Assembly: GCF_030269445.1 (NCBI RefSeq) | Contig: NZ_BSTJ01000002.1 | Span: 186,001-250,000 of the forward strand | Source of the DNA: Actinoallomurus iriomotensis | GTDB taxonomy: Bacteria; Actinomycetota; Actinomycetes; Streptosporangiales; Streptosporangiaceae | Direction: 5' to 3' | Length of the DNA: 64,000 nucleotides | Part shown: positions 52,311 to 61,131 of the stretch, one piece after another | How positions within the stretch are numbered: position 1 is the first letter of the stretch | Layout: every line of letters begins with the position of its first letter | Notes under the pieces: generated by a model | The model's input: the letters and a program-made list of their open reading frames with translations, nothing else | Database searches by the model: none | What the model was told of the DNA's origin: nothing | Made by a program: the position numbers and the translations under genes

Positions 52311-53217
52311 CGCGCCGCGCCGGCGGATGTGGACCGGGCGGTGGCCGTCGCGCGCGCCGCGTTCGACCACGGTTCCTGGCCGCGCACCGGACCGGGCGAG
52401 CGCATCGCGCTGATCCGCCGCCTCAACGCTGCGCGAGGAACGCGCCGATGAGATCGCCGCGCTGATCACGGCCGAGAACGGCTCGGCGCTGGGGTTCACC
52501 CGCGCCGGGCAGGGCCGCATGGGCCGGCCGGTGAACGCCTACGTCAGGGCGGCGGAGGAGTTCGGCTGGGAGGAGGAACGGACGCCCTCCGACCCCGCGC
52601 AGGCGTTCCGCACCGTCGTACGGCGCGAGCCGATCGGCGTGGTCGCGGCGGTGATCCCGTGGAACTCCCCGTTGTCCGCCGCGCTCGCCAAGGTGGTCCC
52701 GGCGCTCCTCGCGGGCAACACCGTCGTGCTCAAGGTGTCGCCGGAGAACTCCCTCAGCATGGCGCTGTTCGCGGACCTGGTCGACCGGCTCGGCCTGCCC
52801 GAGAGCGTGATGAGCGTGCTGCCGGCCGACCGGGAGACCAGCGAGCACATCGTCGCGAACCCCGGCGTCGACGAGATCTCCTTCACCGGCTCCACCCGCG
52901 CGGGCCGCCGCATCGCCGCCATCGCCGGCGAGCAGCTCAAGCGCGTGAGCCTGGAGCCGGGCGGCAAGTCCGCGGCGGTGCTCCTGGACGACGTCGACCT
53001 GCGGGCCGAGTACGGCCTGTCCGGCGGCGTCTGGTCGGCCGACGAGGCCCGCGCCGTCGCGGTCGCCCGCCGCCTGCGCACCGGCACGGTCGGCGTCAAC
53101 GGCAGGCCCATCACCTTCGACGGACCGTTCGGCGGCCGCAAGTCCAGCGGCCTCGGCCGCGAGTACGGCGCCGCCGGCCTCGCCACGTACGTGGAGCTGA
53201 TGACGATGACCGTATGA
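52311..53217 (+). pseudogene. Broken aldehyde dehydrogenase lacking the catalytic-cysteine region
   Basis: The first piece, APADVDRAVAVARAAFDHGS to ERIALIRRLNAA, is a normal ALDH N-terminus, then the frame shifts near 52428 and continues LREERADEIAALITAENGSA. The main frame keeps VVAAVIPWNSPLSAALAKVV and the catalytic-Glu strand LEPGGKSAAVLLDDVDLRA, but then jumps to YGLSGGVWSADEARAVAVAR, skipping about 150 residues that include the GQxC nucleophile and the EEIFGPV segment. The C-terminal PFGGRKSSGLGREYG is present. The product cannot be an active dehydrogenase. Missing length is estimated by comparison with the intact copy at 4106-5578. No start codon could be assigned. Confidence 0.88.
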
Positions 53218-53271
53218 CCGGCCCGGGACACCCCTTCGACAGGCCGGCGGCCGTCCCATCCGGCGGTTAGG

Positions 53272-53940
53272 GTGACGCTCGTGGACTGGCGGGCCTGGCA
53301 CGACGAGTACGACCGTCCGGATTCATCGCTGGCCCGGCGGCTGAAAGCGGTGCGACGACAGGTCGGTGCCGCTTTGGACGCCTGCCCGCCCGGGCCGCTG
53401 CGGGTCGTCAGCCTGTGCGCCGGCCAGGGCCGGGACCTGCTGGAGGTGCTCGACGGCCATTCCCGCCGGGCCGACGTTCGAGCGCGGCTGGTGGAACTGG
53501 ACGAACGCAACACCGCGTCTGCCTCGGCGGCGGTCGAAGCCGCGGGGCTCGACCAGGTGGAGGTGCTCACGGCCGACGCCGCGCTCATCGACCATTACCG
53601 CGGCATGGTCCCGGCCGACGTGGTCCTGATGTGCGGCCTGTTCGGCAACCTCACCGACGAGGACATCCAGCGCACCATCACATTCGGCCCTCAGCTCACC
53701 AAGACCGGAGGAACCGTCATCTGGACCCGGCATCGCTCGGCCCCCGACCGCGTGCCGCTGATCTGCGACTGGTTCGAACAGTCCGGGTTCGAGCGGCTCT
53801 GGCTGTCGCCGCCCGACGCGGGCTTCGGGGTCGGCGTGCACCGCTTCACGGCCGAACCACGACCTCTGGCGGCGGGCGAGTCCATGTTCACCTTCGTGGG
53901 ATACGACCTGCTCGGACGGAGGGCGACCGACGCCGAGTAG
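53272..53940 (+). CDS. Class I SAM-dependent methyltransferase-like protein
   Basis: A 222-residue protein. After a helical head (WHDEYDRPDSSLARRLKAVR), the SAM motif is LRVVSLCAGQGRDLLEVLDG, the acidic strand end is RLVELDERNTASA, then EVLTADAALIDHY and ADVVLMCGLFGNLTDEDI. This is a small-molecule methyltransferase layout; the substrate is unknown. Two GTG codons, 53272 and 53281, are possible starts and neither has a strong ribosome site. It lies 54 bp after the aldehyde dehydrogenase remnant. Confidence 0.82.
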   Translation: MTLVDWRAWHDEYDRPDSSLARRLKAVRRQVGAALDACPPGPLRVVSLCAGQGRDLLEVLDGHSRRADVRARLVELDERNTASASAAVEAAGLDQVEVLTADAALIDHYRGMVPADVVLMCGLFGNLTDEDIQRTITFGPQLTKTGGTVIWTRHRSAPDRVPLICDWFEQSGFERLWLSPPDAGFGVGVHRFTAEPRPLAAGESMFTFVGYDLLGRRATDAE

Positions 53941-54015
53941 CGATGCCGCGCGGGTCCGCGCGCCCGGTCTGGGGGAGAATGTCCCGCGCCCGCCTCGTCC
54001 GGACGAAAGGGACCC

Positions 54016-54822
54016 GTGACCGACGCAGCGCTGTTCTGGGACTCACTCGAACTCCAACGACTCGACGGCGATTCGTTCCTCTCCGCCCCGCAGGACGGCG
54101 CGCTGGAGCGGTCCTTCGGCGGGCAGGTGGCGGCGCAGGCCCTGCGCGCCGCGGGTCTCACCGTCGACGCGCGACGGCGGGCGCACTCCCTTCACGCCTA
54201 CTTCCTGCGGCCCGGCCGGCCGGGCCTGCCGCTGCGGTTCGAGGTGACCCGGACGCGCGACGGACGCGCCTTCTCCACGCGCGACGTCACCGCCCGCCAG
54301 GAAGGGAAGCCGATCTTCGAGATGATCGCCTCCTTCCACGATCCCGAGCCGGGTGAGGACTGGCAGGCGGCCGCTCCCGCGTCCGTACCGCCGCCCGACG
54401 GTCTCCGCCCGGTGCGGCTGTCCCTGCTGTTCGGCGACGACCAGCCGGTCGAGATCCGGCCGGTCGCCCCGCCCGAGGGCCCCTTCCCGGTCGCCCATCC
54501 CTTCTGGGCGCGGGTGACGACGCCGGTCGGCGCGGATCCGGCACGGCACGCGTGCGTGCTCACCTACCTGTCGGACCTCGCCGTCGTACGGGCGGCCCGG
54601 TCGCCCGAGTCCGGGGCACTGGGAGTGAGCCTCGACCACGCCGTCTGGTTCCACCGCCCGCCGCGCGTCGACCAGTGGCTGCTGTACTCCATGAACCCCG
54701 TCGCCCACGTGGGCGCCCGCGGCCTGGCTCAGGGCTCGGTACGGACCCTCGACGGAACCCTGGTCGCCTCGGTGGCCCAGGAGGCCCTCCTGCGGGAACC
54801 CGGCGACTCGTCGCGACGATGA
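54016..54822 (+). CDS. tesB: Acyl-CoA thioesterase II (TesB family)
   Basis: A 268-residue double-hotdog thioesterase. ERSFGGQVAAQALRAAGLTV is the family signature, HSLHAYFLRPG the substrate strand, and in the second half LTYLSDLAVVRAA carries the Asp and SLDHAVWFHRPPRVDQWLLY the conserved His/Gln region. It hydrolyses medium- to long-chain acyl-CoA in the cytosol. GTG at 54016 with GAAAGGG upstream. The nearest downstream feature is a perfect AT-containing hairpin. Confidence 0.93.
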   Translation: MTDAALFWDSLELQRLDGDSFLSAPQDGALERSFGGQVAAQALRAAGLTVDARRRAHSLHAYFLRPGRPGLPLRFEVTRTRDGRAFSTRDVTARQEGKPIFEMIASFHDPEPGEDWQAAAPASVPPPDGLRPVRLSLLFGDDQPVEIRPVAPPEGPFPVAHPFWARVTTPVGADPARHACVLTYLSDLAVVRAARSPESGALGVSLDHAVWFHRPPRVDQWLLYSMNPVAHVGARGLAQGSVRTLDGTLVASVAQEALLREPGDSSRR

Positions 54823-54916
54823 CCACGGCGCGATGGCGCCGGATGACAACGCACGTAGTCCGGGTTCCGATGAGCTTCCCGAACGCCCGCCTGTCGATCA
54901 TCTGACCACCTCTTCC

Positions 54917-54939
54917 CGTAATCGGTTCGACCGATTACG
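54917..54939. repeat. Perfect 10-bp stem palindrome with TCG loop
   Basis: CGTAATCGGT at 54917-54926, loop TCG, and ACCGATTACG at 54930-54939. The stem is less GC-rich than anything around it and lacks a T-tract. It lies between convergent genes (stops at 54822 and 55043), so it could be a bidirectional terminator, but it looks equally like a recognition site for a dimeric protein. Confidence 0.6.
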
Positions 54940-54987
54940 GCGCGTGCCATGCCGATCTGACATCGGCCGAACCGCTTACCTGCGACG

Positions 54988-55026
54988 GGCCCCACCGGAA
55001 CGCCGAGGAGGCGATCCGGCGGGGCC
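54988..55026 (-). terminator. GC-rich hairpin after the GH114-like gene
   Basis: GGCCCCACCGG (54988-54998) pairs with CCGGCGGGGCC (55016-55026) with one mismatch, 16 bp beyond the stop of the leftward gene at 55043. Confidence 0.5.
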
Positions 55027-55042
55027 GGTACGGCCGGAACGG

Positions 55043-55900
55043 TCAGACGCCGCGGCAGGGAACCCGGTAGGCGGTCAGGTCCAGGTCCTTCTTCAAAGAG
55101 TTGAAGTTCTGCGCGTTGGCCTTCGAGCAGAACTTCGAGGTGGCCAGGTCGTACTCGACGTTGAAGACGGCCTTGCCCGCGGCGACGTACTTGTCATAGC
55201 CGTAGCCGCCGGTCTGCGCGCTGGTGCACTCGCCGTAGGTCCAGCACTCCTCGTTGAGGGCCCAGTCGAAGTACGGCTGGAGGGTCTTGAGCTGGCCGTT
55301 GTCGTTCTTCAGCCCGACCGACAGACCACGGCTGTGCGCCTGGTTCGCCAGCCAGGCGTTGAAGTTCAGCTGGTCGTTCGCGGTGAGCGGGAAGCCGGAG
55401 TCGTTGGTGTAGCCGTCGACGTTGTCGAACTCGATGGCGTCGAAGCCCTTGGACGCGCACATGTCCATGCGCGCCTTGAGGATCGTGCCGAGTGTTCCGG
55501 CGTACTGCCGGATGTCCAGCCAGCGCTCGCCCGCCCAGCCGTCGACGTCGTCGCCGAGGACGCCGCTCGGGAACTTCCCGGCGTCCGGCCGCCAGTCCTC
55601 GTACGTGCCCGCGCTGATGTAGCAGACGACCTTGCGGCCGGACTTGGTGGAGTGCAGCTGGGAGACGTCACCGGCCGTGGCGTCGAAGCCGTCGATGTCG
55701 TACATGGTGACGTCCAGGTACGGCGCGGACGGCACCGATGAGAGCTGCCACTGCCAGCTGGTGTTCAAGGCCGGATGCCAGCAGCCGGCACACGAGACCG
55801 GAGCCGGGAGGGCGGCGGCGGCCTGGACCGGCACGGCCGGCGCCAGACAGGTGAAGAGGGCCGCGAGAGCGGCGACGATGAGGCGTACTCGATGACGCAT
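55043..55900 (-). CDS. Secreted GH114-like endo-alpha-1,4-polygalactosaminidase
   Basis: A 285-residue precursor. Residues 1-29 are a Sec signal (RLIVAALAALFTCLAPAVPV then QAAAA). The mature part is a TIM-barrel of the GH114/TM1410 type: DVTMYDIDGFDATAGDVSQL, KVVCYISAGTYEDWRPDAGKF, WLDIRQYAGTLGTILKARMD and GFDAIEFDNVDGYTNDSGFP, whose acidic residues form the active site. Known relatives cut galactosamine-rich polymers such as those in biofilms. Four cysteines near the C-terminus (EECWTYGEC, KFCSKA, RVPCRGV) may pair. ATG at 55900 with GAGGAG upstream. It diverges from a second small secreted protein gene. Confidence 0.88.
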   Translation of the reverse strand: MRHRVRLIVAALAALFTCLAPAVPVQAAAALPAPVSCAGCWHPALNTSWQWQLSSVPSAPYLDVTMYDIDGFDATAGDVSQLHSTKSGRKVVCYISAGTYEDWRPDAGKFPSGVLGDDVDGWAGERWLDIRQYAGTLGTILKARMDMCASKGFDAIEFDNVDGYTNDSGFPLTANDQLNFNAWLANQAHSRGLSVGLKNDNGQLKTLQPYFDWALNEECWTYGECTSAQTGGYGYDKYVAAGKAVFNVEYDLATSKFCSKANAQNFNSLKKDLDLTAYRVPCRGV

Positions 55901-56299
55901 GAACGCTCCTCGTGAGACGGAGAACCACGGGGCGGCATGCGTGCTGTTCCGCACTCCCCGTACTCACCGGCCCCGGCATCACCGCGGCGGCAGGGGTGGC
56001 GTCGCCCATGGGGATCCGCAGGACTGACGCCAGCACGCGAAAGATCGCTCCTTCCGTCGGCCAGCAGAGAGGATCGCCCATCGACGGGTCTCGCGCAACC
56101 CTTTCCGGCGAGAAAGCGAGCGACCTGCCGTTTCGCCGTTTCGCGGCGGCCGCGGCCCACTCCGGGTCGAGTCGGCGAACTCCGTTCGCGGCCCGCGCGT
56201 CACGACATGAAGAATTCACGAGTCATCATCGGTAAACCTTTCCGAGCGCGCCCACGTCTTACCCAATGAAACGTTCGGAGGCTTTTCGAAAGGAGCCCG
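55901..56299. other. Non-coding divergent spacer between two secreted-protein genes
   Basis: About 400 bp. Open frames here are short, Arg/Ala-rich and without family motifs. It must hold promoters for both the leftward GH114-like gene and the rightward small secreted protein; the stretch 56200-56290 is locally AT-richer (AATTCACGAGTCATCATCGG and ACCCAATGAAACG), as expected near the rightward promoter, but no clear -35/-10 pair was assigned. Confidence 0.5.
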
Positions 56300-56629
56300 A
56301 TGATCAAACGACTCGTCGCCGCCGGAGTGACCGCGACCGGCATCGCCGTGGCCTCGGCCACAATGGCCGCCCCGGCACACGCCGACGTCGTCTGCACTCC
56401 CGACACATTCTTCATCCTTTACGCCGGCGGCACGCCGACGAGTGAGTGCACGGAAGGGCACGACGTCACGTATGACATGCCCTCCGTCGGCGTCGACCTC
56501 ATCCGGTCCGGCGACCACCGCGGCTACCTCGTGCGCGCGGACAACGGCACGCACGTGGGCTTCAAGAAGTACCAGGAGAAGTACTTCGGTCCGGCCGGGA
56601 TAGTGTTCTCACAGATTCATTTCGACTGA
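56300..56629 (+). CDS. Small secreted protein, possibly beta/gamma-crystallin-like
   Basis: A 109-residue precursor. Sec signal 1-28 (VAAGVTATGIAVASATMAAP, cleavage after AHA). The mature 80 residues have two cysteines (DVVCTPD, TSECTEG) and beta-rich segments with VGVDLIRSGDHRGYLVRADN and GIVFSQIHFD, which resemble half of a beta/gamma-crystallin or Streptomyces killer-toxin-like fold (turns followed by x-x-I-x-SG-x-x-x-G). This is a tentative fold guess. GAAAGGAGCC precedes the ATG. Followed by a strong hairpin. Confidence 0.7.
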   Translation: MIKRLVAAGVTATGIAVASATMAAPAHADVVCTPDTFFILYAGGTPTSECTEGHDVTYDMPSVGVDLIRSGDHRGYLVRADNGTHVGFKKYQEKYFGPAGIVFSQIHFD

Positions 56630-56638
56630 AATTGAACT

Positions 56639-56673
56639 GCGTGGCGGCGCTCCGCGCGCCCCCGCCGCCACGC
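56639..56673. terminator. Convergent terminator hairpin
   Basis: GCGTGGCGGCG (56639-56649) and CGCCGCCACGC (56663-56673) form a perfect 11-bp stem between the stops of two convergent genes (56629 and 56694). Confidence 0.7.
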
Positions 56674-56693
56674 ATCGCTGCATTCCGCGAAAA

Positions 56694-58121
56694 TCAACGA
56701 GTCATGGGCTCGCCGTTGACCAGGACGTCGCGAATTGACAGGCCCTCGACGTACTGGATCTGGCTGTCCTGCTGGATTTCGCTGAACGCGCAGTCGCGCA
56801 GTCGGACATTCGTGATCGGGTCGCGTTCGTAGCCGACCATGCTCGCGACGGCACGCGCCTTGTCACAGGTCAGGTCGCGCACCTCGACGTTGCGCACGAT
56901 CGGGTCGTGGTCCCCGGTGTCCCCCTCGCCGTGGTTGAGGTTCATGGAGATGAACTCGTGGTTGATGCCGCTGACCGCGATGCCCCTCAGGTAGATGTTC
57001 TCGATCAGCCCGCCGCGCACCGAGTTCGTCTTCACGTAGAGGCCGTAGTGCAGATCGGAGCCGCCCATCCGGCAGTTCCTCACGTACACGTTCGCCACGC
57101 CGCCCGAGGTCTCGCTGCCGATGGCGATCGCGCCGTACCGGTTGATCATCTCGGTGTCCTCGATGAGCACGTCCGAGCACGGCACGCCGACCCGGCGGCC
57201 GTCGGCGTCGCGACCGGACTTGATCGCGATGCAGTCGTCGCCGACGTCGAACGAGCAGCCGCGGATCACCTCGGACCGGCAGGACTCCGGGTCGCAGCCG
57301 TCGTTGTTCGGGCCCTTGCTGACGACGGTGACGTTCTGGACGGTGACGTTCTCCGAGAGGACCGGGTGGATCTCCCACATCGGTGAGTCGACGATCGTGA
57401 CCCCGTCGATGAGGACGTTCCGGCACCGGTAGAACTGGATGAAGTTCGGCCGCAGGTCGGATCCGGCGCCGAACACCCGTTGCCTCACCGGGACACCGTC
57501 GGCGGCCATCTTCTGCAGCGTGGCCCACGCCGCGTCCGCCGCGTCGTCGCCGTTCCAGGACCACCAGTTGTCGTACCCGGCCTGGCCGTCGAGCGTGCCC
57601 GATCCGGTGACCGCGATGTTCTTGCGGCCGTAGGCGTAGATGAGCGACGAGTAGTTGTAACACTCGATGCCCTGCCACCGGCTGTAGACCACCGGCAGGA
57701 AGTCGGCGGGGTTCGTGCTGAAGGTGATCCGCGCGCCCTTCTCCAGGTGCAGGTCGACGTTGTCCAGCAGGTGGATCGGCCCGGTCGCGTACGTACCGGC
57801 CGGGACGATGACGTGCCCGCCGCCCGCGGCGTTGCATGCCTTGACGGCCCGGTCGAACGCCTCGGTGCACGCGGTCCGCCCGTCGCCCACCGCACCGTAG
57901 GACGTGACCGGGAAACGGCGGTCCGGGAACCGCGGCGGCCGCACGCGCCGCGCGATGCCCTCGGCGTACCCCCACCCGGGCCGCCCGTGGCCACCGGTGG
58001 TCGCGGCCCCGGCGGGCCCGCTCACCGCCACGGCGGCTCCGGCCAGGAACAGGCCGCCGGCCGTCCCGAGCACCGTCCTGCGCGACCAGTCGTGTGAGGT
58101 CATCGGGAGGATTCCTTTCAT
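56694..58121 (-). CDS. Tat-exported GH28 polygalacturonase-like enzyme
   Basis: A 475-residue precursor. The N-terminus has a twin-arginine signal, SRRTVLGTAGGLFLAGAAVA. The mature part is a right-handed beta-helix: FPVTSYGAVGDGRTACTEAFD opens the fold, and GPNNDGCDPESC and VGDDCIAIKSGRD hold the three catalytic Asp residues, while YVRNCRMGGSDLHYGLYVKTN takes the usual GH28 G-H-G place. It likely cuts galacturonan or rhamnogalacturonan. The ATG at 58121 overlaps the GH35 stop (ATGA); an alternative ATG at 58103 has AAAGGA upstream and would remove six residues. Confidence 0.92.
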   Translation of the reverse strand: MKGILPMTSHDWSRRTVLGTAGGLFLAGAAVAVSGPAGAATTGGHGRPGWGYAEGIARRVRPPRFPDRRFPVTSYGAVGDGRTACTEAFDRAVKACNAAGGGHVIVPAGTYATGPIHLLDNVDLHLEKGARITFSTNPADFLPVVYSRWQGIECYNYSSLIYAYGRKNIAVTGSGTLDGQAGYDNWWSWNGDDAADAAWATLQKMAADGVPVRQRVFGAGSDLRPNFIQFYRCRNVLIDGVTIVDSPMWEIHPVLSENVTVQNVTVVSKGPNNDGCDPESCRSEVIRGCSFDVGDDCIAIKSGRDADGRRVGVPCSDVLIEDTEMINRYGAIAIGSETSGGVANVYVRNCRMGGSDLHYGLYVKTNSVRGGLIENIYLRGIAVSGINHEFISMNLNHGEGDTGDHDPIVRNVEVRDLTCDKARAVASMVGYERDPITNVRLRDCAFSEIQQDSQIQYVEGLSIRDVLVNGEPMTR

Positions 58122-61003
58122 CGCGAAGAATCGGAGACGGGACCGGCGTAGTCGCCCTCCCGCACGAGCGAGACGTCACCGAGCCCGCCGGAGCCGTCCA
58201 GGCCCCAGGCCGCGATCGCGATCGTGTTCTCGCCGTCGGTCCGCAGGATTCCGGCGGGCACCTGGAACACGTGCTGCGGACCCACGTCATTGATGTACCG
58301 GCCGACCTGCCAGCCGTTGACGAAGATCAGTGCCCGGTAGTGACGCGCCGCGTCGTCGTCGATCCGGAGCCCGACCGGGACGTCCTGTCCCTTGGGGACG
58401 TTCAGCCGGAACGTCGTCCGGTACCAGCCCACGCCGGGGGTCGGCTCCGCGTGCGGCAGGCTCACCGTCGGCCAGGCCGCGTCCTGGCGGCCCGGCAGGT
58501 ACCAGCCGGCCCGCTCCCCGTACAGGCCGCCGTTGTTGTACGGAACGCGCACCGGGTCGGCCGGCTTCTCGCCGCCCTGGTCGCCCTGGATCCGCCACTT
58601 GACCGTCGTGGCCGAGCCGGTGAGCTCGGCGCCGGTGAGACCGCGCGGCTCCCGGTACGAGTCGTCGGCGGCCCGGTCCTGATCGTGGCCCATGTTCTCG
58701 GCCAGCACGGACACGACGTTGTCCGCGCCCGGCCGGAGCGCCGAGGCGGGGAAGTCGAACTGCTTGCTCCCGTCGCCGCCGCTGCCGAGGTAGTGGCCGT
58801 TCAGCCAGACGGCGTACGCGCCGTGGTCGGTGACCGTGGCGGACAGCGTGATGCCGGTCTGGCCTCCGGTCGCGGTGAAGTGCCCGCGGTACCACGTGTC
58901 GCCGTGATGGAAGCCGTAGTCGTCCGGGTACAGGACCGGCGCCTTGCCGTCCCAGTACGGGTTGTCCGTCGTGGTGTGGTCGGCGGCCCGCCAGGTGGAG
59001 TCGTCGAAGCCCGGCTGGGCCTCCGGCGTCTCGTAGCGGTACCGCCAGTTCGTCAGCGCCGGCAGCGACACCGGGCGCGGCCCGGCCAGCTCCCCGCTGA
59101 GGCTGCCGGAACTCGTCGGCGTCACGCGGACCGGGCGGCCGTTCCAGCGCACCGAACGCGCGTCCTGCGGGGTGAAGACCTCCAGCGGTCCGGCCCGGTC
59201 GGTGTCGCCGGTCAGCGCGACCTCCCCGCTGCGGCCCGAGGCGGATCCGCCGCGTACCAGGTAGGGGCCGCGGGCGAGGAACGGCCCGGCGCTCGTGTCG
59301 ACACGCCAGAAGCTCCCGGCGGCCTGGTCGTCGCCGATCAGCAACAGCAGGTCGCGCGTGCCGCCGTGGACGAGCACGCGGGCCAGGCCGTCGTGCGCGT
59401 AGTCGAGTCGCAGGTCGTGCCGGCCGGCGTCCCAGCTCGCCCGCACCGAGCCGGACAGCACGGTGACCTTCGGCTGGGAGGCGTAGCGCAGGACGGTCTC
59501 CCCGTCCTGGCCGTGGCGGCCGTACAGCACCGCGATGTCCTGCTCGCCGGTGCCGGAGGGCTGGGCGAACGTCCCCTGCGTCATCAGCTCCGACGTCGAA
59601 TAGACCAGCTCCTGGCCACCGAACCGGTACGCGGCGACGAGCAGCTTCGAGTCCCGCCCGGCGAGGGTCAGGTCGGTGCCGGGCGCGCTCGGCACGCTCG
59701 GGTAGCGGCCCACCGCGCCGAGGTCGAGCGCGAGGTGCGTCCGGTCGTCGGCGGTGGAGGTCGAGTCGGCGTGGCGCACGACGTAGAACCGCGTCCCGGT
59801 GTTCGGGTCGACCCGCGCGTCCATCCGGACCGCGGTGTTGTCCGGCGGCGCGGTGGTGAGCGGATCCGTGGTCCGCAGCGGGGCCACGGACTGGACCAGG
59901 TAGCCGAGGAACTTCTGCTCGGTGTACTTGGGGGTGAGCCGCCGCGCCTCGTCGATCGCGGCGCCGTAGTCGTAGGACGTGTAGTCGAAGTCCGTGGCGA
60001 GCCAGCCCCAGTTCGTACCGCCGTAGGTCATGTAGAAGTTCTGCATCGTCGCGCCCGCGGCGATGTTGGCCTCCTCGAAGACCCGCTCGAAGTCGGGGCC
60101 GGTCAGCGTCCGGCAGTTCTCATGGCCCGCGCCGCCCCACTGGTCGAACGCGCCGCCCTGGAACTCGGCGAAGTTCACCGGTGTGTCGGGGAGCCCCGCA
60201 CGGTACTGCCCGTAGTCGTCGGGGACCGGCTTCCACTTGCCGGGCTCGGCGCAGTTGAAGCTCTGCGGGTAGACCGTGTACCCCTCGAGGTCGGCGGCGC
60301 CCGTGCCGGAGGTGAACCTGGCGTCGTTCGCGCCGGTGAACGGCACCGTGATGCCGTCGGAGCGGACCTTCTTCTCCAGCGCGCCCAGGTACGCCCGGCT
60401 CTCCTCCTCGCTCTGCTTCACGTTGTAGAGCTCGTTCTCCACCTGGTAGAGGAGCACGGGGCCGCGGCCGTCGGTGACCTGGTGCCGGGCGAGGATCCGG
60501 TCGATCCGGCCGAGCCACTCGTTCGCGGCGGCGAGGTAGGCCGGATCGGTGGAGCGGGCCTTGCCCTTGAGCGTCGTCAGCCAGCCGGGGAAGCCGCCGG
60601 AGTCGGTCTCGGCGTTGATGTACGGGCCCGGGCGGGCGATGACGTACAGCCCGACCTGGTCGGCGATGTCCAGCAGCCGGTCGACGTCACGCACCCCGGT
60701 GAAGTCGTACACGCCCTGGCGCGGTGAGTGGTAGCCCCAGTCGAAGTAGATGGACACCGCGTTGAACCCGGCGGCCTTCATCTTCTCCAGGACGTCACGC
60801 CACAGGGCGGGGCTGGGCAACCGCCAGTAGTGGAACTCACCGGACCACAGAAAGATCCGCTTACCGTCGATCGTCAGCGAGTAACGGTCATAGCCGACCG
60901 TGTGCCGTCCGGCCCCGCTCTCGGCGTGCACGGGCCCGGCGAGAAGGCCGGTCGTCAGCAGGCACGCGAGCACCAGGGCCAGAAGAGGCCGCCGGATCGC
61001 CAT
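58118..61003 (-). CDS. Secreted GH35 beta-galactosidase
   Basis: A 961-residue precursor with a Sec signal (LLALVLACLLTTGLLAGPVHA). The catalytic barrel covers about 35-360: LWSGEFHYWRLPSPALWRD, FDWGYHSPRQGVYDF, acid/base Glu in LLYQVENELYN and nucleophile Glu in VNFAEFQGGAFDQWGG, as in GH35. Several beta-sandwich domains follow, including two jelly-roll (galactose-binding-like) modules near 650-780 and 830-950. It is coupled to GH28 by ATGA, so the pair probably strips galactose side chains and cuts the pectin backbone outside the cell. Promoter and LacI-type operator at 61022-61073. Confidence 0.94.
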   Translation of the reverse strand: MAIRRPLLALVLACLLTTGLLAGPVHAESGAGRHTVGYDRYSLTIDGKRIFLWSGEFHYWRLPSPALWRDVLEKMKAAGFNAVSIYFDWGYHSPRQGVYDFTGVRDVDRLLDIADQVGLYVIARPGPYINAETDSGGFPGWLTTLKGKARSTDPAYLAAANEWLGRIDRILARHQVTDGRGPVLLYQVENELYNVKQSEEESRAYLGALEKKVRSDGITVPFTGANDARFTSGTGAADLEGYTVYPQSFNCAEPGKWKPVPDDYGQYRAGLPDTPVNFAEFQGGAFDQWGGAGHENCRTLTGPDFERVFEEANIAAGATMQNFYMTYGGTNWGWLATDFDYTSYDYGAAIDEARRLTPKYTEQKFLGYLVQSVAPLRTTDPLTTAPPDNTAVRMDARVDPNTGTRFYVVRHADSTSTADDRTHLALDLGAVGRYPSVPSAPGTDLTLAGRDSKLLVAAYRFGGQELVYSTSELMTQGTFAQPSGTGEQDIAVLYGRHGQDGETVLRYASQPKVTVLSGSVRASWDAGRHDLRLDYAHDGLARVLVHGGTRDLLLLIGDDQAAGSFWRVDTSAGPFLARGPYLVRGGSASGRSGEVALTGDTDRAGPLEVFTPQDARSVRWNGRPVRVTPTSSGSLSGELAGPRPVSLPALTNWRYRYETPEAQPGFDDSTWRAADHTTTDNPYWDGKAPVLYPDDYGFHHGDTWYRGHFTATGGQTGITLSATVTDHGAYAVWLNGHYLGSGGDGSKQFDFPASALRPGADNVVSVLAENMGHDQDRAADDSYREPRGLTGAELTGSATTVKWRIQGDQGGEKPADPVRVPYNNGGLYGERAGWYLPGRQDAAWPTVSLPHAEPTPGVGWYRTTFRLNVPKGQDVPVGLRIDDDAARHYRALIFVNGWQVGRYINDVGPQHVFQVPAGILRTDGENTIAIAAWGLDGSGGLGDVSLVREGDYAGPVSDSSR

Positions 61004-61021
61004 CGGCCCATCCCTTCGTCG

Positions 61022-61073
61022 GGAAAAGGTTTTCCTAAACCCCGGTCCTACCGTGCGGTGCCACGCAGGTCAA
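61022..61073 (-). promoter_or_regulatory. Promoter and LacI-type operator of the GH35-GH28 operon
   Basis: On the minus strand TTGACC (61073-61068), a 17-bp spacer and TAGGAC (61050-61045) form a good promoter. About 10 bp downstream lies the perfect palindrome GGAAAA-GG-TTTTCC (61022-61035), unusual in this GC-rich sequence and placed over the expected start of transcription. It is the likely operator of the LacI-family protein encoded next to it. Confidence 0.65.
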
Positions 61074-61131
61074 TCGTTTGATCCGGATTGGCCGACGTCG
61101 GCACCGCCCACGCTCCGGGGCGCCGCGGTCG

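Noticed and set aside
56207-56269. 20-codon open frame upstream of the small secreted protein gene
   Set aside because: No ribosome site, no conservation evidence; kept only as part of the spacer.
58094-60727. 877-residue plus-strand open frame across GH35
   Set aside because: Low-complexity Arg/Val/Gly sequence opposite a gene with catalytic motifs; a shadow frame.
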